A DNA stretch of 64,000 nt, from the NCBI RefSeq assembly GCF_013177695.1, contig NZ_WOEY01000021.1:1-64000 (forward strand), given 5' to 3'. Shown in pieces: positions 16,139-24,774 of the stretch (its first letter is position 1; each line of letters starts with the position of its first letter). A program made the translations under genes and the position numbers. The notes under the pieces are model-generated. The model had not been told where the DNA came from. It did no database searches and worked only from the letters and a program-made list of their open reading frames with translations. The DNA comes from Paraburkholderia solitsugae (GTDB taxonomy: Bacteria; Pseudomonadota; Gammaproteobacteria; Burkholderiales; Burkholderiaceae).

Positions 16139-16605
16139 TTCGCCCCTTAAATCATTCGTTCTATCAAGGAAGGCGAAACAACTTTCAATCAATTTGAACC
16201 GCTTTGAAATCCGACAATTCCGAAAAATCTGATTGAAGTTCAATCCAATGCCGGACCCGTACAGTGCGACCGCATCTCGCCGTCGACGGGAACCCCCACT
16301 AAAAACGAAACCGCAAACCGATACTTTTCAGCATTCGGCTTAGTCCTCTCCCGGCGAAAGCCAAATTTGATGCAATGCAACATAAACCGCGAGACGCGTC
16401 CCGATGCGTCCCATAGCGCACCAGCCGCCTCGCGAATCGCGCCGAAAGTCCCGCCACGCCGCGCCGCGCCACGAAAAGCCGCTGACGTCACCTTGACATT
16501 CGTTTCGCCGGGTACGATCATTCGCTCACAGACAGAGCAAATGCTCCACCTCAAGAAAAAACGCACGCGCCGAGCCGTGCGATCAAAGACATTCAGGAGA
16601 CGCAC
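16139..16605. other. intergenic region between accessory patch and polyol operon
   Basis: No gene is supported here. The first 110 bases are clearly AT-richer than the surroundings and probably hold the promoter of the small minus-strand pair. The last 115 bases hold the promoter and operator of the polyol dehydrogenase gene, listed separately. The middle (about 16260-16480) shows nothing I can name. Confidence 0.6.
16493..16546 (+). promoter_or_regulatory. promoter and paired-palindrome operator of the polyol operon
   Basis: TTGACA (16493-16498) and GATCAT (16516-16521) are separated by 17 bases. Overlapping the -10 and just downstream are two 12-mers, GATCATTCGCTC (16516-16527) and GAGCAAATGCTC (16535-16546), separated by 7 bases. 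A matching pair with the same 7-base spacing lies at 27016-27046 upstream of the opposite arm of the locus. Position over the -10 fits a repressor; the SorC-type protein encoded at 19.8 kb is the obvious candidate. Confidence 0.55.
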
Positions 16606-18018
16606 ATGAACAGCGGGCAAGGCAGCGGCGCGGCCGCACACGTGATCCTGCACATCGGCGCGGGATCGTTTCATCGCGCGCATCAGGCGTGGTATCTCCA
16701 TCGGTTGAACGAGGCGAACGTGCCGGGCGAACCGCATTGGTCGCTGACCGTGGGCAATATCCGCAGCGACATGAACGCGGTACTCGAAGCGCTCGCCGCA
16801 CAAAACGGCGTCTATACGCTCGAGACCGTCACGCCGCAAGGCGAGCGCGCGTACGAGACGATTCGGTCGATCGAACGCGTGGTGCCGTGGACCGAAAGTC
16901 TCGACGCGCTCATCGAAGCGGGCGCCGATCCGGCCTGCAAGATCATTGCGTTTACCGTCACCGAAGGCGGTTACTACCTCGACGAACAGGACGAGCTCGA
17001 CACGGCCAATGCCGATCTCGCGGCTGACCTGAAGGGCGGCCACACCACGATTTACGGCGCGCTCGCGGCGATTCTCGACGCACGCATGAAGCGTGGCGCC
17101 GGCCCGGTCACGCTGCAAACCTGCGATAACCTGCGCAGCAACGGCGAGCGTTTTCATGCGGGCATGAGCGCGTTTCTCGAACGGCGCGGCGCAGAAGAAC
17201 TGGCGCAATGGTTCGACGACAACACCACGTGCCCGAGTTCAATGGTCGACCGCATCACGCCGCGCCCGACACCCGACGTGCGCGAGCGCGTCAAAGCCGC
17301 TACCGGCGTCGACGATGCCTGCCCGGTGATGGGTGAATCCTTTATCCAGTGGGTGATCGAAGACCGCTTCGTCGCAGGACGCCCGGCGTGGGAAAAGGTC
17401 GGCGCGGAACTGGTCGACTCGGTGCTGCCGTACGAGGAAGCGAAGATCCGCATTCTCAACGCGACGCATAGCTGCATTGCGTGGGCGGGTACGCTGGTCG
17501 GACTGAACTACATTCACGAAGGCACACTTGATCCGGACATCAACAAATTCGCCTTCGACTACGTGACCGAAGACGTGATCCCGTGCCTTACACCGAGCCC
17601 GCTCGATCTCGAACGCTATCGCGACGTGGTGCTCGAACGCTTCGGCAATCCTTATATCCAGGACACTAACCAGCGCGTCGCGGCCGATGGCTTTTCGAAG
17701 CTACCAGGCTTTATCGCGCCGACGCTCGCCGAATGCTTCGAACGTGGCGTCACACCGGCGGCGACGGCGATGTTGCCGGCGCTGTTCTTCCGCTTCCTCG
17801 ACCGCTGGAACGCCGGCACATTGCCGTATGCGTATCAGGATGGCGTGATGGACGAGCGCGCCGCCCGCGGCTTCTTTAGCGCGCCCGATCCGTTGCAGGC
17901 GTTCGCTGCTGACCGCCTGCTCTGGGGCAGCATGGCGCAGACGCCGGAATTGGAATCGGCGTTGGCGGGCGCGTTGGCGCGTGTCGACGTGTGGCTGGCC
18001 AAACGCGGCGCGGCTTGA
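16606..18018 (+). CDS. dalD: mannitol/D-arabinitol dehydrogenase family protein
   Basis: A 470-residue NAD-dependent polyol dehydrogenase of the long-chain mannitol dehydrogenase family, with an N-terminal Rossmann domain (HIGAGSFHRAHQAWYLHRL) and a C-terminal catalytic domain containing KIRILNATHSCIAWAG, whose Lys, Asn and His belong to the active site. The next gene encodes xylulokinase, so the likely reaction is D-arabinitol to D-xylulose (DalD), though mannitol to fructose is possible. AGGAG precedes the ATG at 16606. Confidence 0.85.
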   Translation: MNSGQGSGAAAHVILHIGAGSFHRAHQAWYLHRLNEANVPGEPHWSLTVGNIRSDMNAVLEALAAQNGVYTLETVTPQGERAYETIRSIERVVPWTESLDALIEAGADPACKIIAFTVTEGGYYLDEQDELDTANADLAADLKGGHTTIYGALAAILDARMKRGAGPVTLQTCDNLRSNGERFHAGMSAFLERRGAEELAQWFDDNTTCPSSMVDRITPRPTPDVRERVKAATGVDDACPVMGESFIQWVIEDRFVAGRPAWEKVGAELVDSVLPYEEAKIRILNATHSCIAWAGTLVGLNYIHEGTLDPDINKFAFDYVTEDVIPCLTPSPLDLERYRDVVLERFGNPYIQDTNQRVAADGFSKLPGFIAPTLAECFERGVTPAATAMLPALFFRFLDRWNAGTLPYAYQDGVMDERAARGFFSAPDPLQAFAADRLLWGSMAQTPELESALAGALARVDVWLAKRGAA

Positions 18019-18116
18019 CCCGCACACCGGGGGCCAGCGTAGTCGCAATGTGGCGCATGTCCAGCGGCAGCAACTAGCATCGTCACTCAGCGCCGCGCAC
18101 CGTGCGCCATCGAACC

Positions 18117-18151
18117 AAGCGGTGCCAGGCTTAATGCGCATGGCACCGCTT
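18117..18151 (+). terminator. hairpin between dehydrogenase and xylulokinase genes
   Basis: A perfect 10-bp stem, AAGCGGTGCC (18117-18126) with GGCACCGCTT (18142-18151), and a 15-base loop. No T-run follows, so it may attenuate or stabilise mRNA rather than terminate. Confidence 0.45.
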
Positions 18152-18201
18152 GCCCTATGCGGCTAAAGTAGCGCATCCCTATCGACGAAGGTTTCGCGCC
18201 C

Positions 18202-19683
18202 ATGTATCTCGGCATCGACCTCGGCACGTCCGAAGTGAAAGTCCTGTTGCTCGCCTCCGATGGACGCGTAATCGGCACCGCAGGCTCACCCTTTACCGTT
18301 TCGCGTCCCCATCAGCGCTGGGCCGAACAGAATCCCGAAGACTGGTGGACCGGCACGCGCACGGCGCTGGCCACGTTGCGCGCCAAACATCCCGACGAGT
18401 TCGCACAGATTCGCGGCATCGGCCTCTCAGGGCAGATGCACGGCGCCGTGCTACTGGATGCAGAGAACCGCGTTTTGCGGCCCGCGATCCTGTGGAACGA
18501 CATGCGCAGCGACAAGGAATGCGCGGAGTTGACGGAGCGCGCGCCGGAGTTGCACACCGTGGCCGGCAATCTCGCGATGCCCGGCTTCACCGCGCCGAAG
18601 CTGCTGTGGGTTGCGCGCCACGAACCGGAAATCTTCGCGCAAACCGCCTGCGTGCTACTGCCGAAGGATTACCTGCGTCTGCAACTGACCGGCGGCAAAG
18701 TGTCCGACCCATCAGATGCCGCCGGCACCCTGTGGCTCGACGTCGCGAAACGCGACTGGTCCGATTCGCTGCTCGCCGCCTGCAACATGACGCGCGCGCA
18801 GATGCCGGGCCTATGCGAAGGCAGCGCGCCGTCCGGAACGCTGCTGCCGGAAGTGGCGCGCGAGTTCGGTTTGAGCGACGGCGTGATCGTCGCGGCCGGC
18901 GGCGGCGACAACGCCACGAGTGCGATCGGTATCGGCGCAACGCAACCGGGCGACGGCTTCGTCTCACTCGGCACCTCGGGCGTGTTGTGCGTGGTCGGCG
19001 ACAGTTTCCGGCCAAACCCCGCTTCCGCGGTACACGCGTTCTGTCACGCGATTCCGGATCGCTGGCATCAGATGAGCGTGGTGCTGTCGGCGGCAAGTTG
19101 TTTGCGCTGGGTCTGCAAGCTCACCTCCACTGATGAGCCGACCCTGCTCGCCGAAATCGAGGCGCTGCCAGCGGAGGCGTTGAACACCGCCCCGCTCTTT
19201 CTGCCCTATCTGTCGGGTGAACGTACGCCGCATAACGACCCGTACGCGCAAGGCGTGTTCTTCGGCATGACTCACGCGACCGATCGCGCGTTGCTCGGCT
19301 ATGCGGTGCTCGAAGGCGTGACGCTTGCGCTCACCGACGGCCTCGACGCATTGCGCGCGGCCGGCACCGAAGCGAAGGCGCTGTCCCTGCTCGGCGGCGG
19401 CGCGCGCAGCGATTACTGGGCGCAACTGCTCGCCGATGCGCTCGACACCGCCACCCGTAAGCACGGTGGCGGCGAGACCGGTGCGGCGCTCGGCGCAGCC
19501 CGCCTCGGCTGGCTGGCCGCAGGCGGCGACCCGGCCAAGGTGCTGACCAAACCGCCGATCGAAAAGGAGTTCACACCGAACCCGCGGCGGCACGCCGAGC
19601 TGCGCAACCGGCTCGAAGCGTATCGCGCGCTCTACCGCCACGTGCGGCCGCTGTTCGACCCCGCGCGGCAACCGCTCGCCTAA
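18202..19683 (+). CDS. xylB: xylulokinase
   Basis: A 493-residue FGGY-family kinase that phosphorylates D-xylulose to xylulose 5-phosphate for the pentose phosphate pathway. The ATP-binding GIDLGTSEVK start, the GLSGQMHGAVL segment, PAILWNDMRS and the C-terminal SLLGGGARSDYWAQLLAD are all present and diagnostic for XylB. It lies 183 bp after the polyol dehydrogenase, consistent with an arabinitol-xylulose route. A second, divergent xylulokinase is at 32.5-33.9 kb. Confidence 0.93.
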   Translation: MYLGIDLGTSEVKVLLLASDGRVIGTAGSPFTVSRPHQRWAEQNPEDWWTGTRTALATLRAKHPDEFAQIRGIGLSGQMHGAVLLDAENRVLRPAILWNDMRSDKECAELTERAPELHTVAGNLAMPGFTAPKLLWVARHEPEIFAQTACVLLPKDYLRLQLTGGKVSDPSDAAGTLWLDVAKRDWSDSLLAACNMTRAQMPGLCEGSAPSGTLLPEVAREFGLSDGVIVAAGGGDNATSAIGIGATQPGDGFVSLGTSGVLCVVGDSFRPNPASAVHAFCHAIPDRWHQMSVVLSAASCLRWVCKLTSTDEPTLLAEIEALPAEALNTAPLFLPYLSGERTPHNDPYAQGVFFGMTHATDRALLGYAVLEGVTLALTDGLDALRAAGTEAKALSLLGGGARSDYWAQLLADALDTATRKHGGGETGAALGAARLGWLAAGGDPAKVLTKPPIEKEFTPNPRRHAELRNRLEAYRALYRHVRPLFDPARQPLA

Positions 19684-19695
19684 CCGGCAAACCAC

Positions 19696-19727
19696 AGCCG
19701 GTTCCCGTTGAGCGGCGGGGACCGGCT
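19696..19727 (+). terminator. hairpin between xylB and the regulator gene
   Basis: AGCCGGTTCCCG (19696-19707) pairs with CGGGGACCGGCT (19716-19727) with one mismatch and an 8-base loop. No T-run follows. It overlaps an alternative TTG start for the regulator at 19708, which makes that start less likely. Confidence 0.4.
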
Positions 19728-19761
19728 GCTATCATCGGCGCACTTCAAGCGAACCGTCACC

Positions 19762-20709
19762 GTGCCCAAGTCCACAGAAAAATTAGATCTTGCAACCCGC
19801 GCCGCGTGGCTTTACTACGTCGCCGGCAATACGCAAAACGAAATCGCCGAGAAACTGCAGGTGTCACGTCCGGTCGCGCAGCGGCTGGTCGCCTTCGCTG
19901 TCGAGAAGAATCTGATTCGCGTGCGCGTCGATCACAAACTGGCCGATTGTCTTGCGCTCGCCGATCAACTCTCGAAGCGCTACGGCCTGAGCATGTGCGA
20001 AGTCGTCCCGATCGACAGCGACACGTCGGAGGAAGTCGACCGCAAGCTGGCCGTGGCCGGCGCGCAGGTCATGGAACGCTATCTCGGCGAAGAAAAGCCG
20101 ATGGTGGTCGCCGTGAGCAGCGGCCGTACGCTGAAGGCCGCGGTCGATCAGATCGCGCAACTGGAGCGTCCGCAGCACCGGTTGGTATCGATGGTCGGGG
20201 CGATCGCCTCGGACGGCTCCTCGAACCGCTACGACGTCGCGCTGCACATTTCGGAGAAGACCGGCGGCAAGCATTTTCTGCTGCCCGCGCCGTTGCTCGC
20301 CGACAGCGAGGCCGAACGCGCGCAGTGGTGCAATCACCGCCTGTACCGGATCGTTGAATCGCTGTCGGCTCAGGCGGATGTCGCGTTTGTCGGCATCGGC
20401 AATATTGGGCCGAAATGCCCGCTGCACGAAGACGGCTTTATCACGACCGCGGAAGTGAAGGAGTTGATGCAGAACGGTGCGGTGGCCGAAATGCTTGGCC
20501 TGCCGATCGATTCAGCCGGCGCGCACGTCGAATCGCCGACCGGCCGGCGCGTCACCAGCATCGCGCTCGACTCTCCGCCGCGGCGGCCCACGATCGGGTT
20601 TGCCGGCGGCGAGCGCAAGCGCGAGGCGCTGATTGCCGTGCTCAAAGGCGGCTGGCTGTCGGGACTGGTGACCGACGAGTTGTGTGCACGAGCGGCACTC
20701 GAAGCCTGA
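19762..20709 (+). CDS. SorC-type sugar-binding transcriptional regulator
   Basis: A 315-residue regulator with an N-terminal HTH (AAWLYYVAGNTQNEIAEKLQVSRPVAQRL) and a C-terminal sugar-binding effector domain (about 60-310) of the SorC/DeoR-like family used to sense phosphorylated sugars, such as SmoC of the Rhodobacter polyol genes. The start is taken as GTG 19762 (MPKSTEK), as the earlier TTG lies in a hairpin. It lies between the two arms of the polyol locus and probably controls both through the paired palindromes at 16516-16546 and 27016-27046. Confidence 0.85.
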   Translation: MPKSTEKLDLATRAAWLYYVAGNTQNEIAEKLQVSRPVAQRLVAFAVEKNLIRVRVDHKLADCLALADQLSKRYGLSMCEVVPIDSDTSEEVDRKLAVAGAQVMERYLGEEKPMVVAVSSGRTLKAAVDQIAQLERPQHRLVSMVGAIASDGSSNRYDVALHISEKTGGKHFLLPAPLLADSEAERAQWCNHRLYRIVESLSAQADVAFVGIGNIGPKCPLHEDGFITTAEVKELMQNGAVAEMLGLPIDSAGAHVESPTGRRVTSIALDSPPRRPTIGFAGGERKREALIAVLKGGWLSGLVTDELCARAALEA

Positions 20710-20829
20710 GCGCGGCGCGCAAAGACAGCTTGCCCGCCAGGACATGTCGGGCCGCGTTACCCACACGGACGCCGCTCAAAACCCGGCTGCAACACTAGCC
20801 ACGGCTAGCTTATCCCAAGCCTAATTGAA

Positions 20830-20855
20830 GGAAAGCGGCGCGCCCGCCGCTTTCC
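20830..20855. terminator. bidirectional hairpin terminator
   Basis: GGAAAGCGGCG (20830-20840) and CGCCGCTTTCC (20845-20855) form a perfect 11-bp stem with loop CGCC between two convergent genes, the regulator and the ABC ATPase. Confidence 0.7.
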
Positions 20856-20866
20856 CATTCACTTTC

Positions 20867-21976
20867 TCACGCAGCCAGCACTTCGACGATCTTCCGCTGG
20901 AAGGCTTTCCCTTCGCTGTCGAACAAGTGGCAGTGCTCAGGCGTGGCGCCGACCCTTTGCGTGTCGCCCTTGCTGTGGCGTTCGAGCGGCGGAATCCGCG
21001 CGATCAAACCATCCGGCGCGACACTCGATTCCGCGTACAGATACGCCGCATCGCCGAGCGATTCGACCGCCATGGTTGTTGCCGACACGCCGTCCTCGGC
21101 CATGCCGAAGTGCAGATGCTCCGGGCGAATACCGACGGTGACCTTGTCGCCCTGCTTCACCGTGCCCGGCTCCACCGCGACACGTTGCGTCTCGCCGGTT
21201 TCGTAGCGCACCGTGACACCGTCGTGCGTCACCGACTGCACGACCCCTTCCATGAAATTCATCTTCGGCGAGCCGATAAAGCCGGCGACGAAGCGATTGG
21301 CCGGTGCGTGATACAGCATGGTCGGGCTGCCGACCTGCTCCACATTGCCCGCCGACAGCACGACAATCTTGTCGGCCAGCGTCATGGCTTCGACCTGATC
21401 GTGCGTCACGTAGATCATCGTGGTTTTCAATTCGTCGTGCAGACGCGCGAATTCGAGGCGCATCTTCACGCGCAGCGCGGCGTCGAGATTCGACAACGGT
21501 TCGTCGAACAGGAACACTTTCGGCTTGCGCGTAATCGCGCGGCCGATTGCCACCCGCTGGCGCTGACCGCCCGAAAGCTGCTTCGGCTTGCGATCGAGCA
21601 GATGGTCGATGTGCAGAATCTTCGCCGCATTGCGCACGGCGGCGTCGATTTCGGGCTTCTTGGTGCCGGCGAGCTTCAGACCGAACGCCATGTTGTCGTA
21701 CAGCGTCATGTGCGGATACAGCGCGTACGACTGGAACACCATCGCGATGCCGCGCTTGGCGGGCGGCACGTCGTTCACGCGCGCGTTGTCGATGGTCAGA
21801 TCGCCGCTGGTGATGTCCTCGAGGCCGGCGATCATCCGCATCAGCGTCGATTTACCGCAACCGCTCGGCCCCACAAACACAACGAATTCGCCGTCAAGGA
21901 TGTCGAGGTTGATGTCGCGCATCACTTCGTTGTCGTCGTAGGCTTTTCTGATGTTGCGCAGAGTTACGCTTGCCAT
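20867..21976 (-). CDS. smoK: polyol ABC transporter ATPase (SmoK/UgpC/MalK type)
   Basis: A 369-residue ATP-binding subunit of a CUT1-type carbohydrate ABC transporter. Walker A GPSGCGKST, signature LSGGQRQRVA and Walker B VFLFDEPLS are intact. The C-terminal third is the regulatory OB/TOBE domain of the MalK group, where inducer exclusion usually acts. It is last in a minus-strand operon after the binding protein, two permeases and a HAD phosphatase, 70 bp behind the HAD gene. GGAGACACATC precedes the ATG. Confidence 0.92.
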   Translation of the reverse strand: MASVTLRNIRKAYDDNEVMRDINLDILDGEFVVFVGPSGCGKSTLMRMIAGLEDITSGDLTIDNARVNDVPPAKRGIAMVFQSYALYPHMTLYDNMAFGLKLAGTKKPEIDAAVRNAAKILHIDHLLDRKPKQLSGGQRQRVAIGRAITRKPKVFLFDEPLSNLDAALRVKMRLEFARLHDELKTTMIYVTHDQVEAMTLADKIVVLSAGNVEQVGSPTMLYHAPANRFVAGFIGSPKMNFMEGVVQSVTHDGVTVRYETGETQRVAVEPGTVKQGDKVTVGIRPEHLHFGMAEDGVSATTMAVESLGDAAYLYAESSVAPDGLIARIPPLERHSKGDTQRVGATPEHCHLFDSEGKAFQRKIVEVLAA

Positions 21977-22046
21977 GATGTGTCTCCGTGTATAGCTCTT
22001 ACTGCGTTGATTCGTTTATCCAGGTGCTGTGCCAACGCGGTCGCGC

Positions 22047-22760
22047 TTATGGCGTCGCCGCCGTCGCGCTCAGCGTCCATTGCGCCACCAGTTCGGGCAG
22101 CTGCATCATGTCGTCGAATACGGAACGCGCACCCGCTGCATGCAACGCGTCGATCTGCGCATCGCTCGCATGACCGCCGCCGATAAAGCCCAGCACCGTC
22201 ATGCCGGCCGCGGTCGCCGCCGTCACGCCCGTCACGCTGTCTTCCACCACGAGGCAGGCGGACGGCGCGAGGCCGAGACCTTGCGCTGCAGCAAGATAGA
22301 CGTCGGGCGCGGGCTTCGGATTCGGCACCGCATCGGCGCAAAAGACCCGATCGCCGAAGAACCTCACGAGGCCCGTGCGCGCCAGTACGGTCTCCACATA
22401 CGGCCGGAAACTGTTGCTCGCGCAGGCTTTGGTGAGCGGCACCTGCGCGAGCGCGGCCTCGATGCCATCGACTGCGGGGGCCTGCATCGCCACCGCCTCC
22501 ACCGCTCGACGGATCGCCTCGATATCCTCGGCGCTGAGGCGCTTGCCAAGTTGCGCCGCCGTGCCTTGCAACACTTTTTCGATGCGCAAACCGAGCAGCG
22601 GCAGCACCACCGGTTCGACATTGGCATCGGGCCAGCGCGCTTCGAGTTCGTGCACCAGCATGCGCGCCGCCACGGCTTCGCTGTCGATCAGCACGCCGTC
22701 GCAATCGCAGATCAGCGCGAAATTGCCTACGCTCGCACCTGCACTCGTGCCTGCCGTCAT
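22047..22760 (-). CDS. HAD-family sugar phosphatase-like hydrolase
   Basis: A 237-residue HAD superfamily IA hydrolase. The nucleophile motif CDCDGVLIDSE has D19 and D21, and the later VVEDSVTGVTAATAAGM holds the motif IV acidic residues. Such enzymes remove phosphate from sugar or polyol phosphates. Its gene overlaps the permease gene by 4 bases (ATGA), so it is firmly part of the polyol transport operon. It may detoxify a phosphorylated intermediate; the substrate is not known. Confidence 0.85.
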   Translation of the reverse strand: MTAGTSAGASVGNFALICDCDGVLIDSEAVAARMLVHELEARWPDANVEPVVLPLLGLRIEKVLQGTAAQLGKRLSAEDIEAIRRAVEAVAMQAPAVDGIEAALAQVPLTKACASNSFRPYVETVLARTGLVRFFGDRVFCADAVPNPKPAPDVYLAAAQGLGLAPSACLVVEDSVTGVTAATAAGMTVLGFIGGGHASDAQIDALHAAGARSVFDDMMQLPELVAQWTLSATAATP

Positions 22761-23632
22761 TTGACCGCCCCGAACGTAAGGCCGCGCACCAGTTGCTTCT
22801 GCGACAGCCAGCCGACGATCAGGATCGGTGCGACCGCGAGCAGCGAAGCAGCGGAGAGCTTGGCCCAGAACAACCCTTCAGGACTCGAATACGACGCGAT
22901 AAATACAGTCAGCGGCGCGGCGTTCGAACTCGACAGGTTGATGCTCCAGAACGCTTCGTTCCACGACAGGATCACGAGCAGCAGCGAGGTGGAGGCGAGC
23001 CCCGGCAACGACATCGGCATCAGCAGGTAGACGATTTCCTGCCACGTCGCCGCGCCGTCGATCCGTCCTGCTTCGAGAATGTCGCGCGGAATTTCTGCGA
23101 AGTACGTGAACGACATCCACACGGCAATCGGCAAATTGATCAGCGTGTAGACGATCACCAGACCCGACACCGTATCGAGCAAGCCGCTGTTTTTCCACAA
23201 CAGATAGATCGGCACGAGCACGCCGACCGACGGCATCATCTTGGTCGACAGCATCCACAGCAGGACTTTCTGCGTGCGGCGCGTCGGAAAGAAGGCCATC
23301 GCGTAGGCGGCGGGCACGGCGAGAATCAGGCACAGAACCGTGACGCCGACCGAAATCAGCACCGAATTCAACGCGAACGAAAAGTAATTGCTGCGCGCGA
23401 ATACCTCGCGAAAACTATCGAGCGTCGGGATGAAAAACAGCGACGACGAATACGCCTGCTGCTCCGTCTTGAACGCGGTGATCGTCATCCAGAAGATCGG
23501 GAAGAACAGCAGCAGCGCGACCAGCCATGCGATCACGCCGGGAATACCGCGGCGAATCGCGTCGAACGGCGACTTGGCCGGCACGCTCATGGACGTCGTG
23601 GTGGACGCCGGTGTAGAGGCAACGTGGCTCAT
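22757..23632 (-). CDS. smoG: polyol ABC transporter permease 2 (SmoG type)
   Basis: A 291-residue inner-membrane permease of the CUT1 family with six membrane segments. The coupling EAA loop around EAGRIDGAATWQEIVYLLMPMSLPG contacts the ATPase. The N-terminal 25 residues are cytosolic. The ATG overlaps the stop of the upstream permease (ATGA), and its own stop overlaps the HAD start. It forms a heterodimer with the neighbouring permease. Confidence 0.9.
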   Translation of the reverse strand: MSHVASTPASTTTSMSVPAKSPFDAIRRGIPGVIAWLVALLLFFPIFWMTITAFKTEQQAYSSSLFFIPTLDSFREVFARSNYFSFALNSVLISVGVTVLCLILAVPAAYAMAFFPTRRTQKVLLWMLSTKMMPSVGVLVPIYLLWKNSGLLDTVSGLVIVYTLINLPIAVWMSFTYFAEIPRDILEAGRIDGAATWQEIVYLLMPMSLPGLASTSLLLVILSWNEAFWSINLSSSNAAPLTVFIASYSSPEGLFWAKLSAASLLAVAPILIVGWLSQKQLVRGLTFGAVK

Positions 23633-24564
23633 TTTTCGTACTCCCCTTTCAGGTTCTTCGCGAGCATCCGCACAAGGAAGAACGACACGATGTTAGCCAG
23701 CACAACAGCCAGAATGCCGCCTGCCGAAGCGAGACCGACGTCGAACTGTTGCAGGCCCAGCGAATAGATCAGGTACGACAGATTGGTGGTCGCGGTGCCC
23801 GGACCGCCGCCCGTGGTCGTATAGATTTCGGCGAAAATCGACAGCAGGAAAATCGTCTCCATCATCACCACCACCGCGATCGCCCGTTTCAGGTGGGGCA
23901 GCGTGATGTAGAAGAACATCGAAAACGGACCCGCACCGTCGATGCGCGCCGCTTCCTTCTGCTCCTGATCGAGCGACTGGATCGCGGTGAACAGAATCAG
24001 GAACGCGAACGGCAGCCACTGCCACGCGACGATCATGATCACCGCCGTCAATGGATAGTCGGCGAACCAGTCGATCGGCTGCATGCCGATCGCGCGCATG
24101 CCCTGAGCGATCAGGCCATACACCGGGTGCAGGATCATGTTCTTCCAGATCAGCGCGCTGACCGTCGGCATTACGAAGAACGGCGCAATGGCCAACAGCC
24201 GCGCGATGCCCTGACCGTAGAACTTACGGTCGAACAGGATCGCCATCAGCACGCCGCCGACCACGGTGATCACCAGCACCGAGATGATCAGTTCGAGCGT
24301 GTGCCCGATCGACGGTCCGAACGACGGATCGGTGGCGAGATACTTATAGTTGTCGAATCCGGCGAAACCTTTGAGATCCGGATTCAGCAGGTTGTAGTGC
24401 GAGAACGAAAACCAGATCGTCATCGCCAGCGGAATGGCCATCCACAGTACGAGTACCGCGACCGAGGGCGACACCAGCCAGCGGGCGGAATTAGCTTTGC
24501 GGACTTCGCGTTCTTTTTCTGTCTGGGGATGGGCATGCATGAGAGGTAGGCGCAGAGGACGCAT
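23629..24564 (-). CDS. smoF: polyol ABC transporter permease 1 (SmoF type)
   Basis: A 311-residue CUT1 permease (MalF/SmoF-like) with about six membrane segments and the EAA loop EAARIDGAGPFSMFFYITLPHLK. The start is ATG 24564, favoured by AGGTGG six bases upstream. The ATG at 24540 (MHAHPQT) has no comparable ribosome site and the frame's more distal ATG-like codons are unsupported. It is preceded by a 211-bp intercistronic stretch with a strong hairpin separating it from the binding-protein gene. Confidence 0.88.
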   Translation of the reverse strand: MRPLRLPLMHAHPQTEKEREVRKANSARWLVSPSVAVLVLWMAIPLAMTIWFSFSHYNLLNPDLKGFAGFDNYKYLATDPSFGPSIGHTLELIISVLVITVVGGVLMAILFDRKFYGQGIARLLAIAPFFVMPTVSALIWKNMILHPVYGLIAQGMRAIGMQPIDWFADYPLTAVIMIVAWQWLPFAFLILFTAIQSLDQEQKEAARIDGAGPFSMFFYITLPHLKRAIAVVVMMETIFLLSIFAEIYTTTGGGPGTATTNLSYLIYSLGLQQFDVGLASAGGILAVVLANIVSFFLVRMLAKNLKGEYEK

Positions 24565-24701
24565 GATTGACCACCTGTTCGGTAATGCGCGGGCTGTCCG
24601 GTAAAGACGCCACCTTGGCAGCATCACTCGCCGCGACGCCAGGCGATGTTGCGACGCGTGAGTGCCAATAAGTGGCGAGGACGGCCCGCTGTGCTGCGTG
24701 A

Positions 24702-24725
24702 GCCGGCTGACGGGCGTCAGCCGGC
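24702..24725 (-). promoter_or_regulatory. intercistronic hairpin between binding-protein and permease genes
   Basis: A perfect 11-bp stem, GCCGGCTGACG (24702-24712) and CGTCAGCCGGC (24715-24725), in the long gap after smoE. Such hairpins after binding-protein genes commonly protect the upstream mRNA or cause partial termination so that binding protein exceeds permease. There is no T-run, so mRNA protection is more likely. Confidence 0.5.
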
Positions 24726-24774
24726 GCGTTTCACGTTACGTTGCAGTGCTTGCGTTGCGGCTTAACACTGCGGC

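Noticed and set aside
15897..16232. 111-codon plus-strand frame over the small accessory genes
   Set aside because: The minus-strand genes have ribosome sites and mutual homology, whereas this frame has neither.
20825..22186. 453-codon plus-strand frame opposite the ABC ATPase gene
   Set aside because: Antisense to intact Walker and signature motifs; composition typical of a mirrored frame.
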